Assembly: GCA_025201375.1 (NCBI GenBank)
Contig: JAIWZP010000094.1
Span: forward strand, 1 to 64,000
DNA length: 64,000 nt
From: Gongronella butleri
Lineage: Eukaryota; Mucoromycota; Mucoromycetes; Mucorales; Cunninghamellaceae
Direction of reading: 5' to 3'
Every line of letters starts with the position of its first letter. Position 1 is the first letter of the stretch. A program made the translations under genes and the position numbers. This document shows, one piece after another, positions 1 to 11,072 of the stretch. Under the pieces are notes generated by a model. The model had not been told where the DNA came from. It made no database searches and saw nothing but the letters and a program-made list of their open reading frames with translations.

Positions 1-1488
1 TTCATTTGCCAACTCGGGCGTGTACCCAAAAATCTTGACCGTGTTGGTAGATGGGCCACTCTTGATCACCCTTGTAAAATTCAAAAAAAAGAGGTAAAAA
101 AAAAAAAGCGCGTCAGCAACATCCAATGACCACGTCCCCGCCCTTCCCCCTGTCCTATGTTCGTGGCACTTACTCGATCTCTTGGTCAGCAGGCCGTAAA
201 AAGTGATCCTTGTCTACTATATATAAAAGAAGAGGAAAAAAAAAAGATAAAATAAGCGACAACACGTCCAATTGGCGGGTTTGAAAGCAAAACTTACGTG
301 AGTGGGGGCTTGTCTTTGGATTGAGACCAACGTCCCAGAGCGACGCGCCGGGCGGCTCGCCAAACGATCGCTTTCGCTCGTTCGCTTGCGCACCAAAGCC
401 CTCGCTTTTGTCGTCGTCGTCCGAATTGCCAAAGAATCCCCTTGACGCCGACGTGGTCGGCGCGCTATCGGACTTGCGCAATACATTGCGCCTGGCAACA
501 ATGAAAAAAAGAAAAAAGAAAAAGGGAAGAAAAACGCGTGAATAATCGCAAAATAAATTATTTGAAAGAAATTGGGCCTCCATGAGGCAACTACTACGTC
601 CAGTGGATGCACTTACGGATGATCGCCAACCATGGATCGCTTTTGACCTGTCTTGGCCTGTTCGTTGCCCTGGAAACAAAAAACAAAAAAAAAAAAAAAG
701 TGGGGGGAAATCAGAATTAGTTGCCAATTTTTTCTCATTTTCACTTTTATCACTCCATTTTTTTTTTCTCAAGTTACCCGAGCGAGATAGGCGCCATCAA
801 AAAACGAGGGGACGACGGTGCGCTTCTCGTCAAAGCGCAAGGGTGCGGGGTCAATGGTGTCTTTTTTGTCCTTTGTCCATGATTTGCGGTCGTCGGTGCG
901 GGTGGCGTGCTGTGGCAGCAGGATCCGGTGGGATTCGTTTTGACTATAGCTGTACACGGGCACATTGGTATCAGGAAAAGCAACTTGGAGGCTCAGCAGG
1001 CCCTGTTGTTGCTGTTGTTGTTGCTGCTGCTGCTGCTGCTGTGTCTGCAAGTTGCCGCCGAGCGCGCTGCCGCCACCAAACAGAGACGTGGTCGTGCCCG
1101 CGGGCTTGGCGAGTCCAAAGGGTTGTGTGCCGGCCGTGCTTGTCGTGAGTCCACCTCCAAACAGCGGTGCAGACGTCTTTTGAGCGCCAAACAACGAGGA
1201 ACCCGCGGCCGACGTGGACCCAGCAGTCGGCACGCCGAGCGTGGCACCAAACCCTGACGTAGACGCTGCTGGTGGTGCCAACGAAGCGCCAAAACCGGTC
1301 GCTAGTGGCTGTTGTTGCGGCTGAGGCGCGGCACTAAGCGAAAATGGCGTGCTCGTAGCCGTTGCTTGGCCAAAAGTGGTGCCGCCAGTCCCCGCCGTCG
1401 ACGCCGGCGTGAACAGCGACGTGCTGTTGCGCTGATGACCAAGGCCGCCGCCGCCAAATCCCGTGGTAGGAGCTGATTGTCCAAACAT
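1..1488 (-). CDS. NUP53: FG-repeat nucleoporin NUP53/NUP35 (3'-truncated by window edge)
   Basis: Nuclear-pore inner-ring nucleoporin. Read exons from the start at 1488: 778-1488, 617-669, 298-491, 174-213 and 1-70, all with GT/AG borders and matching phases. Exon 1 begins MFGQ and holds about nine FG motifs (GFGA, LFGG, PFGL) in Ser/Thr/Ala-rich sequence, then a glutamine run near 1015-1045. The last visible exon reads TVKIFGYTPELANE, which matches the first strand and helix of the Nup35/MPPN-type RRM fold (VFGYP.. in yeast Nup53). The rest of that domain and the C-terminal amphipathic helix lie outside the window. The acceptor before exon 4 is a tandem TAGTAG (214/217), so one residue may be alternatively included. 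ATG 1488 is chosen because upstream sequence is pyrimidine-rich leader. The family call rests on the FG repeats plus the RRM start. Confidence 0.85.
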
Positions 1489-1885
1489 TGGTGAAAAAAG
1501 AGGATAAAAGAGGGGGGTGGTGGGTGACAATAAACGAAAAAAAAGGAGGAAAGAGACGAAACAGCCGCGGGGGTGCCCTGAAGAGCAAAGCGCGATCAAA
1601 AGATAAAAGAGAAACAGTAAAAAAGAAAAGAAAAGAAAAGAAAAACAAAAAAAAAAAGTTGGCTCGATCCCTTTTCTCCTGCCCTTTTTTTTTTTCAATG
1701 TGCGCCCTTTTTTTTGTTTTTGGGAGGCGTGGCACGGAATTTTTTTTACAGCGGCTCCGCTTTGGCCAATGAGCGCTTAATTTTTGCTGCATCACGCGGG
1801 GCACATTGAAAAAGGGAAAAGAAAAGTTACTTTAATCGAGGACAAATTGCAAAATCTACATGAATTCTACAAGAAAGAAAAGGGT
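1489..1885. other. Intergenic: NUP53 leader and NMA111 3' end
   Basis: On the minus strand this is the NUP53 upstream leader, dominated by pyrimidine tracts (about 1500-1750), and the 3' flank of NMA111. No further gene is visible. Confidence 0.6.
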
Positions 1886-4800
1886 CTAATGTCCCGGGAA
1901 CGTTTTGAGCGTCCATCCGAGCAAATTGGTCGTATCCTTGTTGATTTGCCACGTTGGCCAGTAATGCCAGTCTAAGCGCAGCATGCTGACGTGCGTCACG
2001 TTACTCCGCGTCACGTATTTCACTCGTACGTGCGTCTTTTTGGTCGGCAGGGTCGCAGCGGCCGCCAATGCCGCCGTCGGTCGCGCCAAAAGCCACTTTG
2101 CCGAGTTTTCCACGGAATCGGGTCGCGACGCGTCATTTAATGGGTTGTCCTCCAAGGTGAGATGCGACAATTCGCCGCTGGTGTCCTCGTCCTCGACATG
2201 GTCATCATCACGCAATTGCGTGACCACATCGAGGAAAGCGTCAAGCGTAGGCACGCGCACCTGGTCAATCTCGGTGATCCACACGCCGACCTGGACACCC
2301 AGCTGTGCCGGCGACCCAAACAGGCAACACGACACGTACACGCCCTCGGGGACGCGCTCGCGCACCTGCTCGCGCGCCGCCTGGTACGCGTCTTGGATGT
2401 ACATCCCTTGCCATCCAATCACACGCGTCGTTTCTTGCCCGTCAAATGGCGTCAATGGGACGCGCAGACGCTGTTCCTGTCCGTCACGGAAGACCACCTT
2501 GTGTTGTAATGAAAAAGAATGTGAGATGACGCAAAAATCGAGAACTTGGAGGAATAAAAATGATCGCGATGCTCTTTTTCAAGGAATCCTTACCATGTCA
2601 ATTTCGGCGAGGGTGTCGAATTGATGCAAGTCGTTGACGGACGCGATGAGTTTGCCGTTGATTTCAAGGACAAGATCGCCAACTTGCAAAAGACGCGTGC
2701 ATGCACTCGATGGGTTCGTGAAGCCGAGAATGTAGAGCACATGTGGCGATGCCTGGCTGCTAAATCGGTCCATCCAGTGGTCCGGCAGCTGCATGAGTCG
2801 CGCATGCGCCAGTTGCATTGACCAGCACTCGGCCTCCAATCCATAAACAACCTGTGCGTCCTTATTGCCCGTGCGGAACGCCTCGACCATCGGCACCCAT
2901 AGCGCATTGGCCAGCCCGCCCATTACAGCGCGCGGTTCATCATCGTCATCATCAATCGAGAAGTTCATCCAAAAAGCTTGCACCGCGCCCTTTGCGTTGC
3001 AAAGCACGCCACCTTGGCCATTCAGAGGCTCGCCCGTCTTGGCCACCTCCACGTTGACCGCACGATAGCGCGGCACTTTGCACTCCTTGGTTCGAATCCG
3101 CCTTGTGCCCGCCACATACGTGTTTTTGATCACCGGCATTGAATCGCCTATTTTTTTTTTCATAAAAACGATCAAATTTGATCCATGAAGTGCTCTCTTT
3201 TCTCCCTATTTTAATTATCTTACCACCTAAGCCAACGTAGTGGACGGGATCATTCTTATCAAGGGGTTTGTTACTGAGCGTGGCGGCCTGGACTCTATAA
3301 CCTGCGCGTGTCACGCCGGCAATATCAAAGGCGAGGATCGCGTAATTGTAGAATGGGTGCAAAAAAAGGACGTGTGCGTCGACGGTGACGGCATTGCGGA
3401 AGGTGACCGAGATGTCGCACACGGCGACGGGCACAGCGTCGCGGTCGCACACGATCATTGGTGGATCTAAAGACACGACGAGCCCGGCACCAAACGCATG
3501 CGTCGTCTGCAACCCGTCAATGATGAATGGCGGGTAGCAGTCGATAGATACGAGGCATTCAGCCACCTGATGCATTGGTTCTTGGGCAGTCATGGGACCC
3601 GCCTGCCTGACACTCGCGGTCAAGGCGTCCTCGTTTGGACACTTGTCGGTGCTGGCCGACTCAGCTGATGTACCAGTCGAACCATTGGGCGATGGAAGCG
3701 TCACGTAATCCCACAAGCCCGTTTCTTTTGCGCGTAATAAAAAAGGGGAAAAAAGAGAAAAAAAGAAAAAAAAAAAAAAGGAATGTCAATGGCATCGAGC
3801 GATTTTTTCTCTCTCTTTTCTTCGACTTTTACCTTGTCGCGTCACAAGGTGGAAGGGATGCCAGCGACGGTCGACATGGAGAAGCATGATTTTCTCCTTT
3901 TTGGCGCGATTGAGCGAATAATAGCGGATAGGGACGCGTGCGCCGTGCGGCAATTGCTGTACGATGCGAATAAAGTCGGCTAGATGGTTCACGGGTTGGT
4001 TGTTGACGGCCCGGATGACGGAACGACGCACACAATAAGCGGTGCCGAGAATGTAGCCCGAGGACGCTACATAGACGCCAGGGTCGCGCAGCGAAAGGCC
4101 ATACGAATGGGCCATTTGGTATGACAAGTCGTGGACGACGCCGCCGCCAAATTCAACGTACTTGTGCGGCACCAGCGCGTGCATATCCTGAACACGCAAA
4201 TCGACTTGGATCAAATGGCCAGCGCGTGAAAACACGAGTTGGATGGGTTTGTCGACATGCGAATCTAGCAATGCCTCGAAATCAATGAAGGACGCGATAA
4301 TGTCGCCATTGCCACTCAACAAAATGTCGCCGGGCTCGCACTTGTCGGCGGCAGGACCCTCGGGAAGTACCGATTTCACCACGAGCAGGCCCTCAGACGC
4401 AATAATTCCATCTGTAAGCATCTGCCGCAATCGCTGCTCCATGTACGACGCAAGGCCAAGCTGCTTCAGCTCGTCAAACGAACGATACACCATCTCCATC
4501 TGCAACGTGCCTCGAGGAATTGGGATTTCCTGCTGAAGGCACGCCAATGCACGCTGCACGCGGTGCAACGGCAAATAATAGCTCGACGACGACCGCGTCG
4601 CCCCGCCAGCATTCAACGCAATTGCGCGGCCCGCCAAATCAAGCACCGGACTGCCACTCGAGCCTGCACTCGTCCCCGATGCAGCTTGGTAGTAAAATGT
4701 GTTGAAATCATTGTACTCGCCAGTTCCATACTCAGGCGCCTGTCGGTCCAAACGCGCCAGTGTTCCCGACAAGATGCTGAGCTTCTCGCCGGCATCGTTT

Positions 4801-5432
4801 CTAGGTCAATTGGGGTTTAGAATGATTCCGTTTTTCGCTTTTTTTTCCTTTTGCCTTTTGCCATTTATTTTTTTTTTTTTTTTTTACCCAACGACGCGAA
4901 TTTCTTGGCCAACGCGCGCGCCCTGCGGGTACAATGGGATGGCGGGCACGTCGAGGAAGCGCAGCTGCGCAGGGTCATACTTTAAAAAGCCGAAATCGTG
5001 AATCGGGTCGCGGTAGATGGGCTGCAAGTCGATTTCCTCGTAATTGCACAGCACGGCCTGCGCAATAATCGGCGACACGGACACGACGTGCCTGTTTGAC
5101 AAGATGAGTCCACGCTCTGCGTCCACCACGAACCCCGTGGCCGAGAACGCCCCGGGGATTTCCGTGTCCAGGCATTTAACACGTGTCGCCTTGATCGAGA
5201 CAATGCTCTTGATGCACCTGTCCAGCGTGCGCTCCCAGGACGACGATGCCGATCGCGCCGCAGGCTCATGCTGTTGCGCATGCATCTGATCAGGCGCCAA
5301 CAGCGGCTTTTTCATCGGAAACGTCTCATGCGACAGTGATGGTGGCCGACGCTCCTTGGAAAGTGCAAACGAAGCGTGATACAAAGGGTCGCGATCCACG
5401 GGGTAATCATCAGTGGCAGGTGCAGCTGACAT
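1886..5432 (-). CDS. NMA111: Nma111-type nuclear HtrA-like serine protease with PDZ domains
   Basis: Homologue of fungal Nma111, a nuclear pro-apoptotic HtrA-family serine protease. Five exons (4888-5432, 3833-4800, 3224-3724, 2594-3147, 1886-2497) join in phase to 1059 residues, close to the roughly 1000 usual for the family. The trypsin-like triad is intact: His115 (SNRHVV), Asp146 (HDFGFL) and Ser230 (GTSAGSSGSPV). PDZ-like segments follow (LLVVKSVLPEGPAADK, GDILLSGNG), then a second degenerate protease-like half and a late PDZ (LLQVGDLVLEINGKL), the duplicated layout typical of Nma111. ATG 5432 is the first ATG in frame. An acidic DDDDDE stretch in exon 4 is local. The N-terminal 60 residues are poorly conserved in appearance; no nuclear localisation signal was assigned. 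Confidence 0.93.
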
Positions 5433-5573
5433 GACACGAAACAAGACACGTGATGAAAAGAAAAGATCAATGAAAAAAGGGGGAGATAAAAGGAGACGAA
5501 AGCAAACAGAAAGAGAAGAAAAATGAAGATGGGGTATATTTTATATTGATGAAAAGAGAGACCAAGTGACAGG

Positions 5574-5927
5574 TCATCCCAACGCTTTTTGTTCTAAAGG
5601 ATGATAAAAACGCCCCGAAAGCGTGGAAAAAGCACCATAGTTTAGTTTCCAATTCTCATTTTCCAATGCGAATTGAAACATACCTGCCAAAAACAGCCGC
5701 GAAACCAAAAAGCGAAAAGCAAAAAGCGCCTTGCCAATCCGTGCTACGGAATAAAAAGAGAAACGGTGCCATCAGTTTTCCAATTTTGCCTTCACTTGAC
5801 AACCTGACATGGCATTGCCGCTTACCATGGCTCGTTGCACCCAGCGTGATCACACCGTGCAACAGAAACGCGTACAGCCCAATCAAAACAAGAAAAAAGA
5901 TCGAGAGACATTGACCGGGCCGGCAGT
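5574..5927 (-). other. Candidate 3' exons encoding a membrane-spanning tail
   Basis: Three short exon candidates, 5826-5927, 5684-5743 and 5574-5593, have canonical borders and keep phase 1 throughout. Spliced, they encode a Cys/Pro start (DCRPGQCLS), a strongly hydrophobic segment (IFFLVLIGLYAFLLHGVI), an arginine-containing stretch (ARIGKALFAFRFLVSR) and the end EQKALG-stop. I found no independent start codon in this frame. They look like the C-terminal tail of the gene at 6095-6769, from which they are cut off by its TAA. They could also be the 3' part of a separate small membrane protein with an unseen first exon. Confidence 0.4.
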
Positions 5928-6094
5928 CTTTGAAAAAAAAACCTACATTTTGATCAAAAACAACCAAAATAAGATAACGTGTTGCGCGTGTGAGCGTGTG
6001 AGTGCCGCCCGCGTGGCATTGGGCAACGTGCGAGGGCGTGCATGATAGGAAAAATTATTTTTGTTTCGCCCCCTTTTGCCGCTTTACCTGTTTT

Positions 6095-6769
6095 TTATGG
6101 ATTCTGCAGGAATTGCCTCGCGTCCAGCTGGAAACGCGTGCAGATGCCCTCCGTGACGCGCCAATAATCGTCGTAGCCATAGATGCGTGCAATCTTGTGC
6201 GTGCGCGTCACCAGCTCGACCAATTGCTGGCGCGCTTCTGTGTCTTGAGCCTGTTCCGCCACTAGTCGCTGACAGGCCTGCAGAATCGCTACCGGCAACG
6301 ACGCCCACGCGTCCGGATCCACGGTAAACAGCGGCTGGTGCAATCGCTGTTGCGTCTCGGGAAGGCTCGACCCGTCAATGATCCGCAGCACAAGCGTGTC
6401 GGTACGGTCCTTGACCGCTGACACGAGCCCCCAAGGTGCGGCCGAGTTTTCAGCGTGGATCACCCCGTGCCGCGGCTGGAACTTTTGCTTGTCGCGCTGC
6501 AGCGCAACGCACAGCAGCTGCAAAAGCTCCACATCGCCCGGCGACGCAAGCGACGCCGCCTTGATAAGGTGCATACTCCGAGTCGACACAAGGTGCGGCG
6601 CATCCGTGATGAAGTAGCTAATCGACAATGTCGATCCGTACGCCCACGACGACGACACACCGCCATGATCAGACGCCACGCCGCCACCGACACCAATGCC
6701 ATGGTAAAAACTCGCCTCTACTTGCACAGGCAATGTCATATACCCAAGCGCAAGTGTCACCGTCGTCAT
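6095..6769 (-). CDS. Hypothetical protein, 224 aa, ending just before a splice donor
   Basis: I do not recognise the family. The frame opens at ATG 6769 (MTTVTLALGYM) and stops at TAA 6095-6097. The N-terminus is Gly/Ser-rich (FYHGIGVGGG). The C-terminal two thirds look helical, with leucine-rich segments (VELLQLLCVALQRD, ILQACQRLVAEQ) and the end ICTRFQLDARQFLQNP. An in-frame ATG at about residue -31 (MTRLPFLRIASFLFL) would add a hydrophobic, possibly targeting, N-terminus. Ten bases past the stop lies a good donor (GTAAAG, exon end 6088) in the same frame and phase 1. The only plausible exons between here and NMA111 (5574-5927) accept exactly that phase and encode a membrane segment. The true gene may therefore continue past the stop. 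Confidence 0.55.
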   Translation of the reverse strand: MTTVTLALGYMTLPVQVEASFYHGIGVGGGVASDHGGVSSSWAYGSTLSISYFITDAPHLVSTRSMHLIKAASLASPGDVELLQLLCVALQRDKQKFQPRHGVIHAENSAAPWGLVSAVKDRTDTLVLRIIDGSSLPETQQRLHQPLFTVDPDAWASLPVAILQACQRLVAEQAQDTEARQQLVELVTRTHKIARIYGYDDYWRVTEGICTRFQLDARQFLQNP

Positions 6770-7229
6770 GGCCAATGGAATAAAAAAAAAAAAGGACCTG
6801 GAAAGGAAAAGAAAAGAAGCTATTCTCAAAAAGGGGAGCCTTGTCATTCTCCGCCGCGCGCGTCGTGCTTTTAAAACGAGCGCCAACACACGACAAGCGC
6901 GATTCTGCATTTTGTTCGACAATAGACGCGCCAAGACAGTCCCCGCTGGCGTGACAAACGATGCAGAATTTCGCAACGCTTTTCATAAGCTTTGTTTGAC
7001 GGATTGTGAAAAATGAAATCAAAACTCGTGTTTTCAAGAATCAACGTGAAAGCGCGTTTTGCAGGACACTCGCTCGATCGATCTCCAATTTTTATGGCGC
7101 CACACCTACAAGTGAACATAGATTCATGTCTCCATGCATCCAATCTCTTGTACTGTACGTAATGGGACTATGATAGAACTGTACCGTACTGTACAGTTTA
7201 GATGCTGAGTTTTTTTCACTCCACCAGGC

Positions 7230-7560
7230 AAAGCTTTGAAGAAAAATGCTCGAGTTTTTCATGTGACATTCTCGAATCTCGCTCGAATCTCGCTCGAGAT
7301 CGAGATGACCCAAAATTTTGTCGAGACGAGACAAGACAAGGTGAATCTCGTCTCGCTCGCTCGAATTAACAACCCTAAATTCTTCTCGATAAATCTAGAT
7401 CTCGCTCGATCTCGATAATTCTCGAACGTCGAGGAGCGACGAGCGAGATCGAGATGTCACAAAAATTATCAATCGAGATCGAGATACAGTACAGTACTGT
7501 ACTGTACGTAGAGTGGTTCTCGTCTCGCTCGCTCGATACGTACAGTAGAGAGTAGACAAC
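7230..7560. repeat. CTCGA/TCGAGA low-complexity tract with TACAGTAC palindromes
   Basis: Degenerate reiterations of CTCGCTCGA and TCGAGATCGAGA on both strands, with runs of overlapping ACAGTACTGTAC palindromes at about 7180-7200 and 7480-7560. No coding frame is preserved. Similar TACAGTAC-type palindromes recur at 46110-46230, next to the other copy of repeat A. Confidence 0.7.
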
Positions 7561-7584
7561 TCTACAGTATTAAAACCAATTTCA

Positions 7585-8440
7585 TCGATGGGTGGTGATA
7601 GCCAAAACTGGCAGAGAAAATCCACTTTTTCAACAAAATCTTTGATCGCGATGTACTCGACAACGGTCTAGTCGACCCCTTGCTTTTTTATTGCAGATTT
7701 GCTAACAAACAGATGGGCAAAGTACCTAATGGGATGACTCGCAGCGCGCGAGCTTGGGTTTGAACTTTTTGCATCGGTCATTTCACCAGGCTGCAGTCCA
7801 CCACAGCCCACTCCTCAGCGCACAAAAATGTGCAAAACGAAAAAAATAAAAAAATACAAAAATAAATAAAAATTCCATGCAATCCACGCACCTTAATTTG
7901 GAAGTGCCAAACCTTAAATTTTTGCAAAATAATCTTGCCTAAAGTAGGCACTTTATTCTCAGTCGATCGCTGTTCATGCGTCACTCTTTGGGCTTTTTTC
8001 CCAAGGTCGGGCGACCTGTCATTTTGTCTGCCAATAGCAAATTGTCGGAGTTACCTGTTTAGGATGCATTGATCACTCGGAGTTCGAAAAATTCCAAATT
8101 AGGATTTTTCTGAGATTGAAATGTGTGACCCCTGAGTGACCCCTGAATTTTCAAAAGTGGTCGTAGCGCTTTCGTGTTTTAAGCTTTTTTATTGCAATTT
8201 TTGCACTGAATGCGATGCAGTTGTTTTTGAGCAGGGTCGACCATGCAGATGGCAAGATGAATGCAAAACAGGGCAAATAAAATATTTTAGGAATTCGCGT
8301 GCTCAAAAAGAATCGGACTGAATTGTTGCCAGCACTGGGCTGTCGTTCACGCCGTGACGCGACTTTCATCTGCGGGCAGGATGGCTGTAAAAAAATTTCT
8401 GGAGGCACAGCAAGCCAGTAAAATCTGAAAAACACGCTCT
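7585..8440 (+). repeat. Dispersed repeat A, copy 1 (uninterrupted)
   Basis: Roughly 850 bp aligning to 44336-44508 followed by 45290-46005. Shared landmarks are CAGAGAAAATCCAC, CAACGGTCT, GGGATGACT.GCAGCGCGC, TGGGTTTGAACTTTTTGCAT, TCGGAGTTACCTGTTT and AAATTTCTGGAGGCACA. The left and right parts are contiguous here at about 7755, whereas copy 2 has a transposase-bearing insert at that point. It has no open reading frame of note, and the identity and origin of repeat A are unknown to me. Confidence 0.75.
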
Positions 8441-9339
8441 TTGGTTTTTAGGTACCGTAAATGGTAAATTTGTACAGTGGAATGGCTCAGGCGGCATTGA
8501 TGAAATGATAGCACGCGTCAGCGTCTGCCCCTGAATGAGATAAAAAAACAGGAATGGATCCAATGCTTTATGATATTTTGATGATCGCTTTACAGTTGTG
8601 AACAACGAGAACAATGAGCTCAATCAGCCAGGCTCCCAGGCACGCCAATTGTGGGGTGCTAGGCGCGTCAATGCACATTGTGTACATTGTAGACAGGGCG
8701 CTGCACCAACGTGCCTATGATAGCGCTTGAGCTCACACCGAGCTGAGAGCCCGGTGTCGGTCGGTGGTGAATCTGCCATACACCCATTTTTCCGCCTTTA
8801 AAATCCCACCTTGTTTAGAAGATTTCCCCTTTTTCCTTTTTCTTTTCACTCTGCTTTCAGATTAAAAACCCTATTCTTCGTCTCACTTATTCACAAAGTC
8901 TACAACAGTATTTGTGTGCAAAAATCCAAAACTCGATCGGATGAAATTCTTGCTTTTGTGCTGCATTACAGTATTTACTGTAATCTCGGCCACTTGCTGC
9001 GTTGCTGAGATGCTGGCTGATTTTTTTCACGCTTGCGGAAGCTCAAGTTTGTGAATGTGGACAGGCTGGCAGAGTCGAGCTTGCATCATGCATGTCTGCC
9101 AAATCAAAATCGAAAATGCGAGTTTTCAGAGTCGTCGCGCACCAAGTCGCCGAAATTTAAACGCAATCTTTCCAAAGCACAAGCACTTTTACGTACCGCG
9201 TTTGGCCGCTGATTCATTTGAGCCGACTCGCGCGTCAATATGTTGTTGCCGTCGATGGTGGTGATTTTACCCCTTTTACAGTATCATATGATACAGTACC
9301 ACCATTTTACAGTATCTGACGGTCCCTCGGAGGAGCCTG

Positions 9340-9560
9340 CTCATCTGGTTCCAGGTTATGATAGGGCTAGATGATAGTGAACCCAAGTCTCCAACGGTGC
9401 TAATTTTTTTTTTTTTTTTTTGCGAATCGGATCATTCAGTGAGACCTCAGAGCCAAAATAATATTTTACGCGCTTCTCTCAATAAGCCTGACCGCATAAT
9501 GGCGCCAAATTTGGACCAGTTGTTCTTGTACGTAAAATAAAATATCTCCAACGGAGACAC
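9340..9560 (+). repeat. Dispersed repeat C, partial copy
   Basis: Aligns with 25930-26150: TCTCCAACGGTG, GAATCGGATCA, AATATTTTACGCG.TTCTC and GGCGCCAAATTTGGACCA occur in the same order. It is interrupted by a T run at 9404-9421 and contains no coding frame. Confidence 0.6.
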
Positions 9561-9837
9561 ATTGAATGGGCCCAAAACGAGCGCTGTACATATTTTTTTT
9601 CGCCAATTGACGCGTGTTTAATTGTAAATTAACTCTCTTCCTTCATTTTCCCTTGATTCAATATGGTCCACTTCGCATGAGGTCGATGGGTGCTGAGTCT
9701 CAAAGAAAGCGACAATGGGGGCCGCAAAAAGGGGCGGGCGTGTCATCCCGATCGGCGCATCTTTTGATCATGTTCGTTTTTTTTCTTTCTCGTTCTCTTT
9801 CTTCCCGACAAGTTTCCCTTCATTTGTCAAACACGAG

Positions 9838-10634
9838 ATGAGCACGCAGTCAAAGCCTATCAAAGGAATTCTCAAACATCCTCACAATGAGGGCCAGGCC
9901 AATGGCCGCGAGCCACAGTAGGACCCGGGATGAAATAGCTGGGGCTCTCAACTCACACGCTGGTTTTTCTCTTTTTTTCTCGTAGCTTAAAATGGGATGA
10001 AGACAACCTACAGCTGACCGAGTCGCAAAAGGACTCGACCATGAAGGTGGATGAGCCAAAGACGCCGTACATTCGTTACAATGCACAGACCGATCAGGTG
10101 TTGAATCCGCCTGGTACGTATTTTTATAGTGACAACGCCCAGAAAAAAAAAAACCTCGTTGCACGTGAACGGCGGGGCGGCACGCGTCTTGTGCCCAACC
10201 GCGCGAAAAAAGCTAACCGGCCGCCGTCTTTCTCTCTCTCTCTCTTTATAGAAAATCTCGGTTATCGCGCTCGCCACGACGACATTGATGACTTTGCGCT
10301 GGATGGCGGCCATGAATCGGACCGCTCCAGCGTGTCCAGCGGCAAAAAGGCGCGGTCTGTGTCCATTAGCGACGATGAATGGGCAGAATCGGACAAGGAA
10401 GAGGATGAACAGAGTAAGCACGCTGAAAAAAAAAGAGAAAATCGGACGCGTCTGATTTCGTTTTGTTACTTTTTGCCAGCCAAGCAACGTCATGAGGAAT
10501 TCGCCAAGAAGCGAGCGATGCATTACAATATGAAAAACGCGTTGCACCAGGCTATACCCCCATCGGACGAGGACGAGGACGAGGACCAGGATGCTGGTGT
10601 GCCGCCGGTGCCGCCCATGCCTTCTCAGCCATGA
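9838..10634 (+). CDS. GLC8: Protein phosphatase inhibitor 2 (Glc8-like)
   Basis: Regulatory subunit of type-1 protein phosphatase, PPP1R2/Glc8 family. Exons 9838-9917, 9986-10113, 10252-10413 and 10480-10634 give 174 residues. Family motifs occur in order: KGILK near residue 9 (the first PP1-binding site), [17 protein letters not shown] (containing the GSK3-type Thr-Pro site of inhibitor-2) and HYNMKNAL in the last exon (the helix that covers the PP1 active site). The middle is acidic and Ser-rich ([13 protein letters not shown]) and the tail is Asp/Glu- then Pro-rich. ATG 9838 follows a pyrimidine-rich leader. An AATAAA lies about 65 bp after the stop. The WWE-like gene follows on the same strand about 440 bp downstream. 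Confidence 0.92.
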
Positions 10635-11072
10635 AGGGGGCCTCTCCCCCCATGCCACAAATGGACGTAGTAAAAAAAAAATGGGTCTTGCTGGCCCAAA
10701 TAAAAAGAGTTCACGCACAAAAAAGCATGATCAGCACTGCTTGTGTGACCTTGGGTCAACGCCCAAATGCACAGGCGACCGTGGTCAGTGGGAAATCGTC
10801 CTCTCTTTCTCTTTTCTTCCACTTGAACACCTTCCAGCCCCTCTCGCTTTTTTTCTTTTTCTTCATTTGCTCTTTGCTTTCTCTCCCTTTTTTTTTTTAT
10901 TTTTTTTTCTTTGGAGGCATCTGGTCCTTCTCCGTTTTGCTCTGGTTCTTTCTCTCACTCTCTTTTTTTTGTGCTCTTTCCTTTGCGTCCCTCTCTCTGC
11001 CTACCACCTTTTTTTTTTGTATTTTGTATTTTCTTGTACTTGTTTTTGTGCTGTATTGTATTATCAGGAAAC
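10635..11072. other. GLC8 3' flank and pyrimidine-rich leader of the next gene
   Basis: AATAAA at about 10698 could end GLC8. From 10800 to 11040 the plus strand is almost entirely C/T. A CAG acceptor-like site (11066-11068) sits 4 bp before the ATG at 11073, so a 5'-UTR intron is possible. Confidence 0.5.

Larger units (their letters stand above)
6770..9837. other. Long gene-free, repeat-rich interval
   Basis: About 3 kb without a convincing gene. It contains the leader of the 6769 gene, a low-complexity tract, a repeat-A copy and a repeat-C copy (listed separately). The rest is AT-rich unique-looking sequence. The pyrimidine-rich 9770-9830 stretch is the probable GLC8 leader. Confidence 0.6.

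Noticed and set aside
3086..3110. GGTTCGAATCC-like tRNA T-loop match
   Set aside because: It lies inside NMA111 exon 4, with no matching acceptor stem or anticodon arm around it.
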